From: Actinomycetes bacterium
GTDB lineage: Bacteria; Actinomycetota; Coriobacteriia; Coriobacteriales; Eggerthellaceae
DNA: 9,483 nucleotides
Reading direction: 5' to 3'
Assembly (NCBI GenBank): GCA_023403475.1
Contig: JAEYEL010000181.1
Location: 1-9,483, forward strand
Below, piece after piece: positions 1 to 5,521 of the stretch (positions within the stretch are counted from its first letter, which is position 1; each line of letters opens with the position of its first letter). Below the pieces are notes generated by a model that saw only the letters and a list, made by a program, of their open reading frames with translations, had not been told where the DNA came from and made no database searches. The position numbers and the translations under genes were made by a program.

Positions 1-279
1 TACGTGTCGAACCCGTGCTCCACGGCGACGGGCGATATTTGCGACGACAATTCCATGGGCGTCGCCATTCCCATGTCGTGGCCGAACTATCGATCGTACT
101 TCGGTCGCACGGTGGAAATCTCCTACAACGGCATGACCGTGCTTGCCACGGTGAACGACTGTGGCGGCCTTCTTGGCGGCAAGCGCGCGCTCGACCTGCA
201 GCCCGGCGTCTGGAAGGCCTTCGGCTTCTCGTCCTGCAACGCTTGGGGCGTCCGTACGGTAAGCTACCGGTTTCTGTAA
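1..279 (+). CDS. C-terminal part of an RlpA-like double-psi beta-barrel protein (5' end outside window)
   Basis: The frame is open from base 1 and ends at TAA 277-279, leaving 92 residues. The GTG at base 4 is unlikely to be the true start, because the preceding codon is also open and no ribosome binding site can be seen. The pattern around TVNDCGGLLGGKRALDL, followed by a 'WKAFGF...GV..V.YR.L' ending, is typical of the double-psi beta-barrel fold of RlpA, expansin-like and 3D-domain proteins: the ND-G turn, then G-(K/R)-x-DL, then a closing strand. In this family the fold usually sits at the C-terminus of secreted or wall-associated proteins that bind or cleave peptidoglycan. The four cysteines (at the N-side, in ICDD, NDCGG and SSCN) would suit an exported, disulfide-bonded protein, but the signal peptide region is not in view. 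Enzymatic activity cannot be judged from this fragment. Fold assignment is fairly secure; function is not. Confidence 0.7.
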   Translation, partial: YVSNPCSTATGDICDDNSMGVAIPMSWPNYRSYFGRTVEISYNGMTVLATVNDCGGLLGGKRALDLQPGVWKAFGFSSCNAWGVRTVSYRFL

Positions 280-343
280 TGTGGCGCCGCGAACGGTCAG
301 CGCAAAACCTCCTCTGGCAAGGCCGAAACGCGGGGAAGCTCGA

Positions 344-503
344 TTCCTGTTAAAAAATTGGAATTGAGGGGCACTCGGGAGGTCGATGAAATCAGCGACC
401 TGCGGTTATGCGGAGACGTCGTCGGCGCCAGAAATGTGAAACGCTGTAAAACGCCTGATGGCGCATCTCTGCCTTCCCCTCAATTCCAATTTCTTAACAG
501 GAA
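344..503. repeat. 28-bp inverted repeat pair enclosing 104 bp (MITE-like or paired dispersed repeats)
   Basis: Bases 344-371 begin TTCCTGTTAA and end GGAATTGAGGGG. Bases 476-503 are the reverse complement with a single mismatch (27 of 28). Similarity continues weakly outward on both sides (cGATTCCTG against cGAATTCCTG). The enclosed 104 bp is G/C-richer and has a small hairpin (GGTCG/CGACC, 382-401) but no coding signal. The arrangement could be a 160-bp miniature element with terminal inverted repeats, or two oppositely oriented members of a dispersed intergenic repeat. A third copy at 534-560 favours the second reading. No transposase or obvious target duplication is seen. Confidence 0.6.
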
Positions 504-533
504 TTCGCGTTTTCCGTGTTCCGCTGCCCCGTT

Positions 534-560
534 TTCCCCTCAATTCCAATTTTTCAGCAG
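534..560 (-). repeat. Third copy of the GGAATTGAGGGG repeat
   Basis: TTCCCCTCAATTCCAATTT here repeats bases 474-492 exactly, offset by 60 bp. After that the copy diverges: TTCAGCAG replaces the CTTAACAG of the second copy. It therefore lies in the same orientation as the copy at 476-503 and opposite to that at 344-371. The spacer between copies two and three is itself repeat-like (GTTTTCC / CGTTTTCC). Confidence 0.6.
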
Positions 561-702
561 CATTTCTGCCCTTCAGTTGCCCGCTCGATCTTTCATTGGG
601 AAGAAGTCTCGGGAAACGCCGAGAAGGGAAATGGAAAAGGCGCGAAGATGTCGGGATGATTATTTCCACAGATTAGCAAAGGGGCTGTGAAACGGCGAAA
701 GG

Positions 703-728
703 TTTTGGGAGAAGCGTTTTGGGAGAAG
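703..728 (+). repeat. 12-bp tandem direct repeat upstream of the pheST promoter
   Basis: TTTTGGGAGAAG occurs at 703-714 and again at 717-728, a 14-bp period, ending 24 bp before the -35 hexamer. It could be an activator site or a chance duplication; nothing else supports a function. Confidence 0.35.
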
Positions 729-752
729 ACTTGAGATACGGTTCGTCTAGGG

Positions 753-780
753 TTGCCATGTTGGCGGGTTGCGCTATACT
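753..780 (+). promoter_or_regulatory. Sigma70-type promoter of the pheST leader
   Basis: TTGCCA (753-758) and TATACT (775-780) are separated by 16 bp. Transcription would start near 787, just before the predicted Stem I of the T-box leader. The position fits exactly what the leader requires, which raises confidence beyond the hexamers alone. Confidence 0.65.
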
Positions 781-789
781 ACACGGTTA

Positions 790-1250
790 CATGCGATGAC
801 GAAGACAGCGCCGCGCCGGGGATGCCATCTTCAGAGAAAGGTTCCATAGGCTGGGAGAACCTAGGTGGTGGGTGCGGCGATTCCCTTCCGAGCAGCGCGT
901 TTGAAAGCGGATGCGGCGAACGGGCAGGCTGATCTGCCGGGTTTTCCTGCTATGGCGGAAAGCTTGGCGGCAAGTTGGCCTGCGGCTGCAAGACGGCAAG
1001 TAGGGCGTGCCGGGTGCTCCCGTTACAGGGCGAAGCGAGTGGGCGATTTGCGAGTGGCGCAAAAGACCGGGCGTTTGCGCGAGATGCGGTTTGCGCGTTT
1101 TGCTTGGGAGCGCGGATGCGCGTTTCCGGTCGTGCGCGATGTGCGGGGGTCGTCAACCAAGGTGGTACCGCGAGAGCCTTTTCTCGTCCTTGGATGGTAG
1201 GTTGCCTTTCGAGGCATTCCGGCCAAGGAAGAGAGAAGGCTCTTTTTTGT
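790..1250 (+). promoter_or_regulatory. T-box riboswitch (tRNA-Phe sensing) controlling pheST
   Basis: This leader RNA reads the charging state of tRNA-Phe and allows transcription of the synthetase genes when uncharged tRNA binds. Stem I spans about 793-900. CGCCGC pairs with GCGGCG (875-880), and GCCATC pairs with GGTGGT (865-870, with wobbles). An AGAGA bulge (836-840) precedes a distal hairpin GGTTC/GAACC with a GGCTGGGA loop. Immediately 3' of GCGGCGA is TTC (881-883), which I read as the specifier codon for Phe. The canonical T-box AACCAAGGTGGTACCGCG lies at 1155-1172. CCAAGG (1157-1162) pairs with CCTTGG (1188-1193) to form the antiterminator. The same CCTTGG also pairs with a second CCAAGG (1223-1228) in the terminator. 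Stem I and the T-box are about 250 nt apart, longer than usual, with extra hairpins such as GCGCAAA/TTTGCGC (1057-1080). Phe specificity fits the downstream genes. Confidence 0.93.
1174..1248 (+). terminator. Intrinsic terminator of the T-box leader (regulated)
   Basis: The 20-bp stem runs 1174-1193 with 1223-1242. GAGCCTT pairs with AAGGCTC, TTCTC with GAGAG (one G-U), one G-A mismatch follows, then TCCTTGG pairs with CCAAGGA. TTTTTT follows directly (1243-1248). The loop holds its own small TGCCT/AGGCA hairpin with a TTCG tetraloop (1203-1216). The 5' arm overlaps the antiterminator, so only one of the two can form. Confidence 0.92.
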
Positions 1251-1379
1251 TGTTAGAGGCAGAGTGTGCGGGTGCGTGGCGCTTGCCGACGCGGCACGCC
1301 TGCGGCAACGGTCGCAGGCAAGGTCGCGTCGCAGGCAGGGATCGCAGCCCCGGGCATGAAGAGGAAAGAAGAGGTGGTC

Positions 1380-2462
1380 ATGGCTTTGACGGACGAATTG
1401 GCCGAGCTGCGGGCGGACACGCTTGCGGCCGTTGCCGCAGCGGAAACGTCGGCGGCGCTCGAGGCGGTGCGCGTGGGCGTGCTGGGCAAGGCGGGAACGC
1501 TTACCGGCTATTTGCGCTCTATGGGGCAGGTCCCCAAAGAAGAGCGCGCACAGGTGGGCAAAGCGGTGAACGAGGTGCGCACAGCGGTTGAACAGGCTCT
1601 TTCCGCCCGCAAGGCCGAGCTTGACGCGGCGGAGCTGGCGGCGGCCATCGACGCGGCGGCGGTGGACGTAACGCTGCCCGGCCGCTCCCAGCAGATAGGC
1701 ACGCGCCACCTCATCAACGGCATCATCGACGAAATCTCCGAGATCTTTCTGGGTTTGGGCTACAAAATCGCCGAAGGCCCCGAAGTGGAAACCGATTACT
1801 ACAACTTCACGGCGCTGAACGCGCCTGCCGATCATCCCAGCCGCAGTATGCAGGACACGTTCTACGTGCGCGACCTTTCCGGCGCGGCCGCCTCGGTGCG
1901 CGGCGAGTCCGACGTGCTTCTGCGCACGCAGACCTCGGGCGTGCAGGTGCACGTCATGGAAGACGAGCAACTGCCCATCTACATTATCGCGCCGGGCAAG
2001 GTGTATCGCCGTGACGTGGCCGACCCGAGCCATCTTCCCCAGTTCAACCAGATAGAGGGGCTGGTCATCGATAAGGGCATCACGTTCGGCGATTTGAAGG
2101 GAACGCTCGAGCATTTCTGCCGCGAGGTGTTCGGCCCAGATCGCAAGACGCGGTTTCGCGCGCACTATTTTCCCTTCACCGAACCTTCCGCCGAAGCCGA
2201 CGTGAGTTGCGGCGTGTGCGACGGCACGGGGCACGACGCAAGCGGCGAGCGCTGCCGCATGTGCAAGGGAACCGGCTGGCTGGAAATTCTGGGTTGCGGC
2301 ATGGTCGATCCGAACGTGCTTTCCATGAGCGGCATCGACCCCGAGGTGTATTCCGGGTTCGCCTTCGGCGTGGGCGTGGAGCGAGTGGCCTGCCTGAAAC
2401 ACAACGTGCCCGACTTGCGCATGTTGCTTGAAGGGGACATGCGCTTCTTAAGGCAATTCTGA
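1380..2462 (+). CDS. pheS: Phenylalanyl-tRNA synthetase alpha subunit
   Basis: This is the catalytic subunit of the alpha2-beta2 class II enzyme that charges tRNA-Phe in the cytoplasm (EC 6.1.1.20). I start at ATG 1380, giving 360 residues; a purine-rich AAGAAGAGG lies just upstream, and the N-terminus then matches the family's helical coiled-coil domain (1-85). An in-frame ATG at 1356 lacks a binding site. Class II signatures are clear: HPSRSMQDTFY (152-162), LRTQTSGVQ (181-189), motif 2 GKVYRRD (206-212) with the downstream QFNQIEG, FPFTEPSAEADV (264-275), and motif 3 FAFGVGVER (328-336). Between 277 and 295 there are two CxxC pairs (C277/C280, C292/C295) separated by 11 residues, a metal-knuckle-like insertion; related pairs occur in many Gram-positive PheS, usually closer together. 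About 130 nt with repeated GTCGCAGGCA lie between the T-box terminator and the start. pheT follows after an unusually long gap. Confidence 0.97.
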   Translation: MALTDELAELRADTLAAVAAAETSAALEAVRVGVLGKAGTLTGYLRSMGQVPKEERAQVGKAVNEVRTAVEQALSARKAELDAAELAAAIDAAAVDVTLPGRSQQIGTRHLINGIIDEISEIFLGLGYKIAEGPEVETDYYNFTALNAPADHPSRSMQDTFYVRDLSGAAASVRGESDVLLRTQTSGVQVHVMEDEQLPIYIIAPGKVYRRDVADPSHLPQFNQIEGLVIDKGITFGDLKGTLEHFCREVFGPDRKTRFRAHYFPFTEPSAEADVSCGVCDGTGHDASGERCRMCKGTGWLEILGCGMVDPNVLSMSGIDPEVYSGFAFGVGVERVACLKHNVPDLRMLLEGDMRFLRQF

Positions 2463-2473
2463 GTTGGGAGACC

Positions 2474-2590
2474 GCGAAGGCGCGTCGAGCAATGCCCAGC
2501 CGCTCAGACAGTCCTGCTCGCACGAAATGCTCACTGGGCATTTCGGCTCGTGCGGAACTCGCTTATGGGCACCGCTCGACGCGCCTTCGC
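2474..2590. repeat. Structured inverted-repeat element between pheS and pheT
   Basis: Perfect 17-bp arms, GCGAAGGCGCGTCGAGC (2474-2490) and its complement (2574-2590), enclose 83 bp that fold further. AATGCCCAG (2491-2499), directly inside the first arm, is complementary to CTGGGCATT (2534-2542). Alternatively, CGAAATGC (2523-2530) pairs with GCATTTCG (2538-2545), supported by an outer CGCACGA/TCGTGCG pair. The inner alternatives are mutually exclusive. No T-run follows, so it is unlikely to be a strong terminator. It begins 12 bp after the pheS stop and fills most of a gap that is normally short. It may be a MITE/BIME-like insertion or an RNA processing or stabilising element in the pheST mRNA. 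Confidence 0.7.
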
Positions 2591-2591
2591 T

Positions 2592-2628
2592 CCAAGCTAC
2601 CATAATGGACTCTATGTAGGTAGCTTGG
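2592..2628. repeat. 10-bp perfect hairpin adjacent to the inverted-repeat element
   Basis: CCAAGCTACC (2592-2601) and GGTAGCTTGG (2619-2628) are exact complements around a 17-nt loop. It abuts the larger element one base away and is also not followed by a T-run. The two may be parts of one structured unit. The remaining ~115 bases to pheT show no further structure that I trust. Confidence 0.6.
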
Positions 2629-2744
2629 AACTCGCTTGGTAAACGCCATCGACTTATTCTGGCTTTAACTGTTGGAAAGGGTTGACGGGCTTTCGACCTG
2701 CGAGAGGTTGTACTGCAGGCGGCTTTGATAGAAAGAGAAATGTG

Positions 2745-5201
2745 ATGAAAGTATCTTTGAAGTGGCTAAGCGAATACGTGGAGGTGCCTTCGGATCTGAA
2801 GGAATTCTGCGATAGGCTCGATTTGACGGGAACGGGCGTGGAAGGCGTGGAACGCACGGGCGACAACCTGCGGGGCGTGGTTGTAGGGCATGTGCTCACG
2901 TGCGAGCCTCACCCCGACAGCGATCACATGCACGTGGTCATGGTGGACGTGGGCACGGGCGAGGGCGAGCCGCTGCAGATCGTGTGCGGTGCGCCGAACA
3001 TCCGCGCGAACATCAAGGTGCCGGTGGCTACCTTGGGCACCGTTATGCCAGAAGGCTTCACCATCAAGAAGTCGAAGCTGCGCGGCGTTGCCAGCTGCGG
3101 CATGTGCTGCTCGAAGCGCGAGCTGGGCCAGGGCCAAGACCACGACGGTATCTGGGTTCTTCCCGACGAAGCGCCTGTCGGCATGCCCATTGCCGACTAC
3201 CTGAAGATGGCTGACACGGTGCTCGACTTGGAAATCACGCCGAACCGCCCCGACTGCCTTTCTATGGCGGGCATGGCGCGCGAGGTGGGGGCGATGTACC
3301 AGATTCCGGTCGTAAACCCGCTTGAGCGCATGAAAGCCGACCTTGTGGAAGACGCATCGCTGCCGAACGTGGCCGAACTTGCCGATGTGACCATCGACGA
3401 TGCCGAGCGCTGCGACCGCTACACGGCGCGCGTCATCAGAAACGTGAAGGTGGGTCCTTCCCCCGAGTGGCTGGCCGAGCGCGTGAGGGCTGCCGGCGGG
3501 CGCTCCATCAACAACATCGTCGACGTGACGAACTATATCCTGTTCCTGTTCGGGCAGCCCCTCCACGCGTTCGACTACGACAAGCTGGCGGGCGCTGACG
3601 GGCGTGCGCATGTGGTGGTGCGCGCGGCGGCCGACGGCGAAGATCTGACCACGCTCGATGGGGAGAAGCGCGTGCTCACCTCCGACATGACCGTTATCGC
3701 CACGCCGGAGCGCGCGGTGGCGCTTGCCGGCGTTATGGGCGGGCTGGAAACGGAAGTGACCGATGCCACGACCACCATCCTGCTCGAGACGGCCACCTTC
3801 CAGCACGGGCGCACGAGCCGCACGAGCCGCAACTTAGGTCTTATCAGCGAAAGCTCCATGCGCTACGAACGCGGCGTGGACGACAACCCCATAACCGATA
3901 TCGCGGCGGCCTCAGCCGCGCTCATCGCGGAAGTGTCGGGCGGTTCGGTGTGCCCGGGCGTGGTGGACGCGTACGAGAAGAAGACCGAGCCGCGCACGCT
4001 TACGTTTCGTATCCCGCGCTTTCAAGCCATGATGGGCGCGGCCATTCCGCGCGAATTCATCGAGGACGTCTTGAAACGCCTGGGTTGCGAAGTGGCCGAA
4101 ACCGCCACTTTAGACGAGCTTTCCGTGTTAGCGCCCACGTTTCGCCCTGACCTTGAGCGCGAGATAGACCTCTACGAGGAAGCGCTCAGGCTCTACGGCA
4201 TGGATCGCATTCCGCCCACGCTGCCGGGCGGCCGCGAGCGTATAGGTGTGCGCACCGAGGCGCAGCAAAAGCTTGCCGTCATCAACAACGCGTTGCGCGC
4301 GTCCGGCATGAACGAGACGGTGACCTATTCGTTCGCCGAGCCGGGTGATTTGGCGCGCCTGCACATGGACGACGAGGGGCTGGGCTTGCCCGTCGAGCTT
4401 CTGAACCCGCTCAACGCTGATCAGTCGGTCATGCGCCAAAGCATTGTCCCCGGTCTTTTGCGCAGCGTGGCCTACAACCAAAGCCACGGCGTGAAAAACG
4501 TGCAGCTTTACGAGTGCGGCCTCGTGTTTTTTGCAGCGGAAGGCAAGAAGAAGCCCAAGGAGCGCAAGCGCGTTGCCGGTGTTTTGGCGGGTGCCATGGG
4601 CGATGCTGCATGGAACACCGCACCCGCCGCATTCGACTTCTTCGACGGCAAGGGCGTGGTGGAAAACCTTGCCCGCGAACTGGCGCTGCCGAAGCTGCGC
4701 TTCCGTGCACTCGATGCGCAGGTGGCGCCCCATCTGCAGCCGGGCAGAGCCGCCGAGGTGCTTTCCGGCGGCACGGTGCTCGGTTGGGTGGGCGAGCTGC
4801 ATCCTTTGGCTGCAGACGCGTTCGACGCGCAAGCGCCGGTGGTGGCCTTCGAACTTGACATGGACGCGCTTGTGAAGTCGAGCCGCCCTGCTCGCGACTA
4901 CGTAGACGTGCCCACGCTGCCCGCCGTGCAGATGGATGTGGCGTTCGTAGTGGACGAAGGTGTTACGCACGAGCGTCTGATGCAGTGCATGATATCTGCC
5001 GGCGGCAAGCTTCTGGAAAGCGCGCAGCTCTTCGATGTGTACCGCGACGATGCACGTGTGGGCGCAGGCAAGAAGTCCATGGCCTTTGCGCTCACATACC
5101 GTGCTGGTGATCGCACGCTCACCAGCGAAGAGGCCGAAAAGACCCACGAGCGCCTGGTCAAGAAAGTATGCGCCGCCACCGGCGCCGAAGTGCGCGGGTA
5201 G
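2745..5201 (+). CDS. pheT: Phenylalanyl-tRNA synthetase beta subunit
   Basis: This is the large subunit of PheRS; it binds tRNA-Phe and edits mischarged Tyr-tRNA-Phe. ATG 2745 gives 818 residues, a normal length, and starts with the typical MKVSLKWL. The frame is open further upstream to 2682, but the homologous N-terminus begins here; the Shine-Dalgarno is weak (AAAGAGAAA). Domains in order: N-terminal segment; OB-fold EMAP-type tRNA-binding domain about 44-155 (RGVVVGHV...KSKLRGVASCGM); B3/B4 editing domain about 210-390 (NNIVDVTNYILFLFGQPLHAFD, then ISESSMRYERGVD near 370); B5 domain about 416-485 (FRPDLEREIDLYEEALRLYG); catalytic-like core about 505-700; FDX-ACB anticodon-binding domain about 720-815 (VDVPTLPAVQMDVAFVVDE to the C-terminus). 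It is presumably cotranscribed with pheS under the T-box, as no good promoter is visible in the gap. Confidence 0.97.
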   Translation: MKVSLKWLSEYVEVPSDLKEFCDRLDLTGTGVEGVERTGDNLRGVVVGHVLTCEPHPDSDHMHVVMVDVGTGEGEPLQIVCGAPNIRANIKVPVATLGTVMPEGFTIKKSKLRGVASCGMCCSKRELGQGQDHDGIWVLPDEAPVGMPIADYLKMADTVLDLEITPNRPDCLSMAGMAREVGAMYQIPVVNPLERMKADLVEDASLPNVAELADVTIDDAERCDRYTARVIRNVKVGPSPEWLAERVRAAGGRSINNIVDVTNYILFLFGQPLHAFDYDKLAGADGRAHVVVRAAADGEDLTTLDGEKRVLTSDMTVIATPERAVALAGVMGGLETEVTDATTTILLETATFQHGRTSRTSRNLGLISESSMRYERGVDDNPITDIAAASAALIAEVSGGSVCPGVVDAYEKKTEPRTLTFRIPRFQAMMGAAIPREFIEDVLKRLGCEVAETATLDELSVLAPTFRPDLEREIDLYEEALRLYGMDRIPPTLPGGRERIGVRTEAQQKLAVINNALRASGMNETVTYSFAEPGDLARLHMDDEGLGLPVELLNPLNADQSVMRQSIVPGLLRSVAYNQSHGVKNVQLYECGLVFFAAEGKKKPKERKRVAGVLAGAMGDAAWNTAPAAFDFFDGKGVVENLARELALPKLRFRALDAQVAPHLQPGRAAEVLSGGTVLGWVGELHPLAADAFDAQAPVVAFELDMDALVKSSRPARDYVDVPTLPAVQMDVAFVVDEGVTHERLMQCMISAGGKLLESAQLFDVYRDDARVGAGKKSMAFALTYRAGDRTLTSEEAEKTHERLVKKVCAATGAEVRG

Positions 5202-5211
5202 CTGCACCGTC

Positions 5212-5267
5212 GGTGCCCTGGGTGCCCTGGGGTGCCCTGAGGTGCCTGAGGTGCCTGAGGTGCCTGA
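5212..5267 (+). repeat. 9-10-bp tandem repeat array just after pheT
   Basis: Six consecutive units start at 5212, 5221, 5231, 5241, 5250 and 5259: GGTGCCCTG, GGTGCCCTGG, GGTGCCCTGA, then three identical GGTGCCTGA. The array starts 11 bp after the pheT stop and ends just before the terminator hairpin. The identical last three units suggest recent slippage. The array is noncoding as far as can be seen. Confidence 0.85.
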
Positions 5268-5272
5268 AAACC

Positions 5273-5311
5273 AAGGGAACCCGAGAATGTGGCGGCATTC
5301 CCGGGTTCCTT
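5273..5311 (+). terminator. Hairpin terminator downstream of pheT, possibly bidirectional
   Basis: AAGG-(G bulge)-AACCCG-A-GAATG pairs with CATTC-C-CGGGTTCCTT, leaving a short loop (TGGCGG). The stem is about 15 bp with one bulge and one A-C mismatch. The downstream tract on the plus strand is poor (TGTGTTTC); on the minus strand it is GGTTTTC. It lies between convergent genes and could end transcription from either side. The U-tract is weak, so termination may be inefficient or factor-assisted. Confidence 0.6.
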
Positions 5312-5329
5312 GTGTTTCAGACCTCCTCA

Positions 5330-5358
5330 ACTATAAGATACAGTCTATTATTTGTCAA
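5330..5358 (-). promoter_or_regulatory. Consensus-like sigma70 promoter facing pheT (orphan)
   Basis: On the minus strand the sequence reads TTGACA (complement of 5353-5358), a 17-bp spacer, then TATAGT (complement of 5330-5335). Transcription would start near 5323 and run leftward into the hairpin at 5273-5311. There is no credible gene in that direction except antisense to pheT. It lies in a ~60-bp AT-rich island, so a chance match is possible, but both hexamers and the spacing are close to ideal. Confidence 0.4.
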
Positions 5359-5382
5359 TATCTATTTTGAGGATAAAATAGA
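5352..5382 (+). promoter_or_regulatory. AT-rich hairpin with overlapping promoter-like hexamers
   Basis: TCTATTTT (5361-5368) and AAAATAGA (5375-5382) form a perfect 8-bp stem with a 6-nt loop. On the plus strand, TTGTCA (5352-5357) and TAAAAT (5374-5379) are spaced 16 bp, which resembles a promoter facing right, antisense to the hydrolase gene. The hairpin could instead help end the minus-strand hydrolase transcript. The evidence does not decide between these. Confidence 0.3.
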
Positions 5383-5384
5383 CC

Positions 5385-5493
5385 GATAGTTCGCGATAGC
5401 TTCGCGATAGTTCGCTGCGGTTCGCTGCGTTCGCTGGCGCTGGCGTCGCGGCTTGCGGTTCGCTGCGGTTCGTTGGCGCTGGCGTCGCGGCTT
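5385..5493. repeat. Degenerate G/C-rich direct repeats downstream of the hydrolase gene
   Basis: Three GATAG(C)TTCGC units occupy 5385-5415. TTCGCTGCGG units follow. TGGCGCTGGCGTCGCGGCTT occurs identically at 5435-5454 and 5474-5493, 39 bp apart. This lies just past the 3' end of the minus-strand hydrolase gene. The repeats read as low-complexity peptides in every frame, so they are most likely noncoding and produced by slippage or duplication. Confidence 0.7.
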
Positions 5494-5521
5494 CGGTTCG
5501 CTGACGCTGGTGCAAGGACGG

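Larger units (their letters stand above)
280..752. other. Intergenic region without a convincing gene
   Basis: This is 473 bp between the upstream gene and the pheST promoter. The open frames in it (for example 358-690) have no ribosome binding site, no recognisable domain and run through repeat copies, so I do not call them. It contains the inverted and direct repeat copies listed separately. It also has a short perfect hairpin at 607-624 (TCTCGG / CCGAGA with a 6-nt loop, no T-run) and a 12-bp direct repeat just before the promoter. No clear terminator for the upstream gene is visible. Confidence 0.6.

Noticed and set aside
15..353. Plus-strand open frame overlapping the first gene
   Set aside because: It is out of frame with the double-psi beta-barrel coding sequence and Arg/His/Leu-rich, a typical shadow.
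344..560. CRISPR-like array
   Set aside because: There are only three copies, one inverted and one diverged at its end, with no cas genes and irregular spacing. A dispersed repeat explains it better.
1023..2402. Long minus-strand open frame (459 codons) opposite pheS and its leader
   Set aside because: It is the complement of a well-identified gene in a high-GC genome and its product is rich in His, Arg and Ala without any domain. It also runs through the T-box leader.
2474..2590. Intrinsic terminator between pheS and pheT
   Set aside because: The stem is strong but no T-run follows (TCCAAGCTACC), and termination here would separate obligate subunits.
2682..2714. Internal promoter for pheT (TTGACG at 2682-2687)
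   Set aside because: At 17-18 bp spacing the next hexamer is AGGTTG or GGTTGT, which is not a credible -10; TTGTAC is 21 bp away.
2766..3806. Minus-strand open frame (346 codons) opposite pheT
   Set aside because: It is a GC-driven antisense shadow of clearly coding sequence, with no binding site or recognisable domain.
4128..5330. Minus-strand open frame (400 codons) beginning in the AT-rich island after pheT
   Set aside because: It is antisense to pheT, its TTG start overlaps the -10 of the putative promoter, and its N-terminal part only translates the tandem repeat (GTSGTSGTS).
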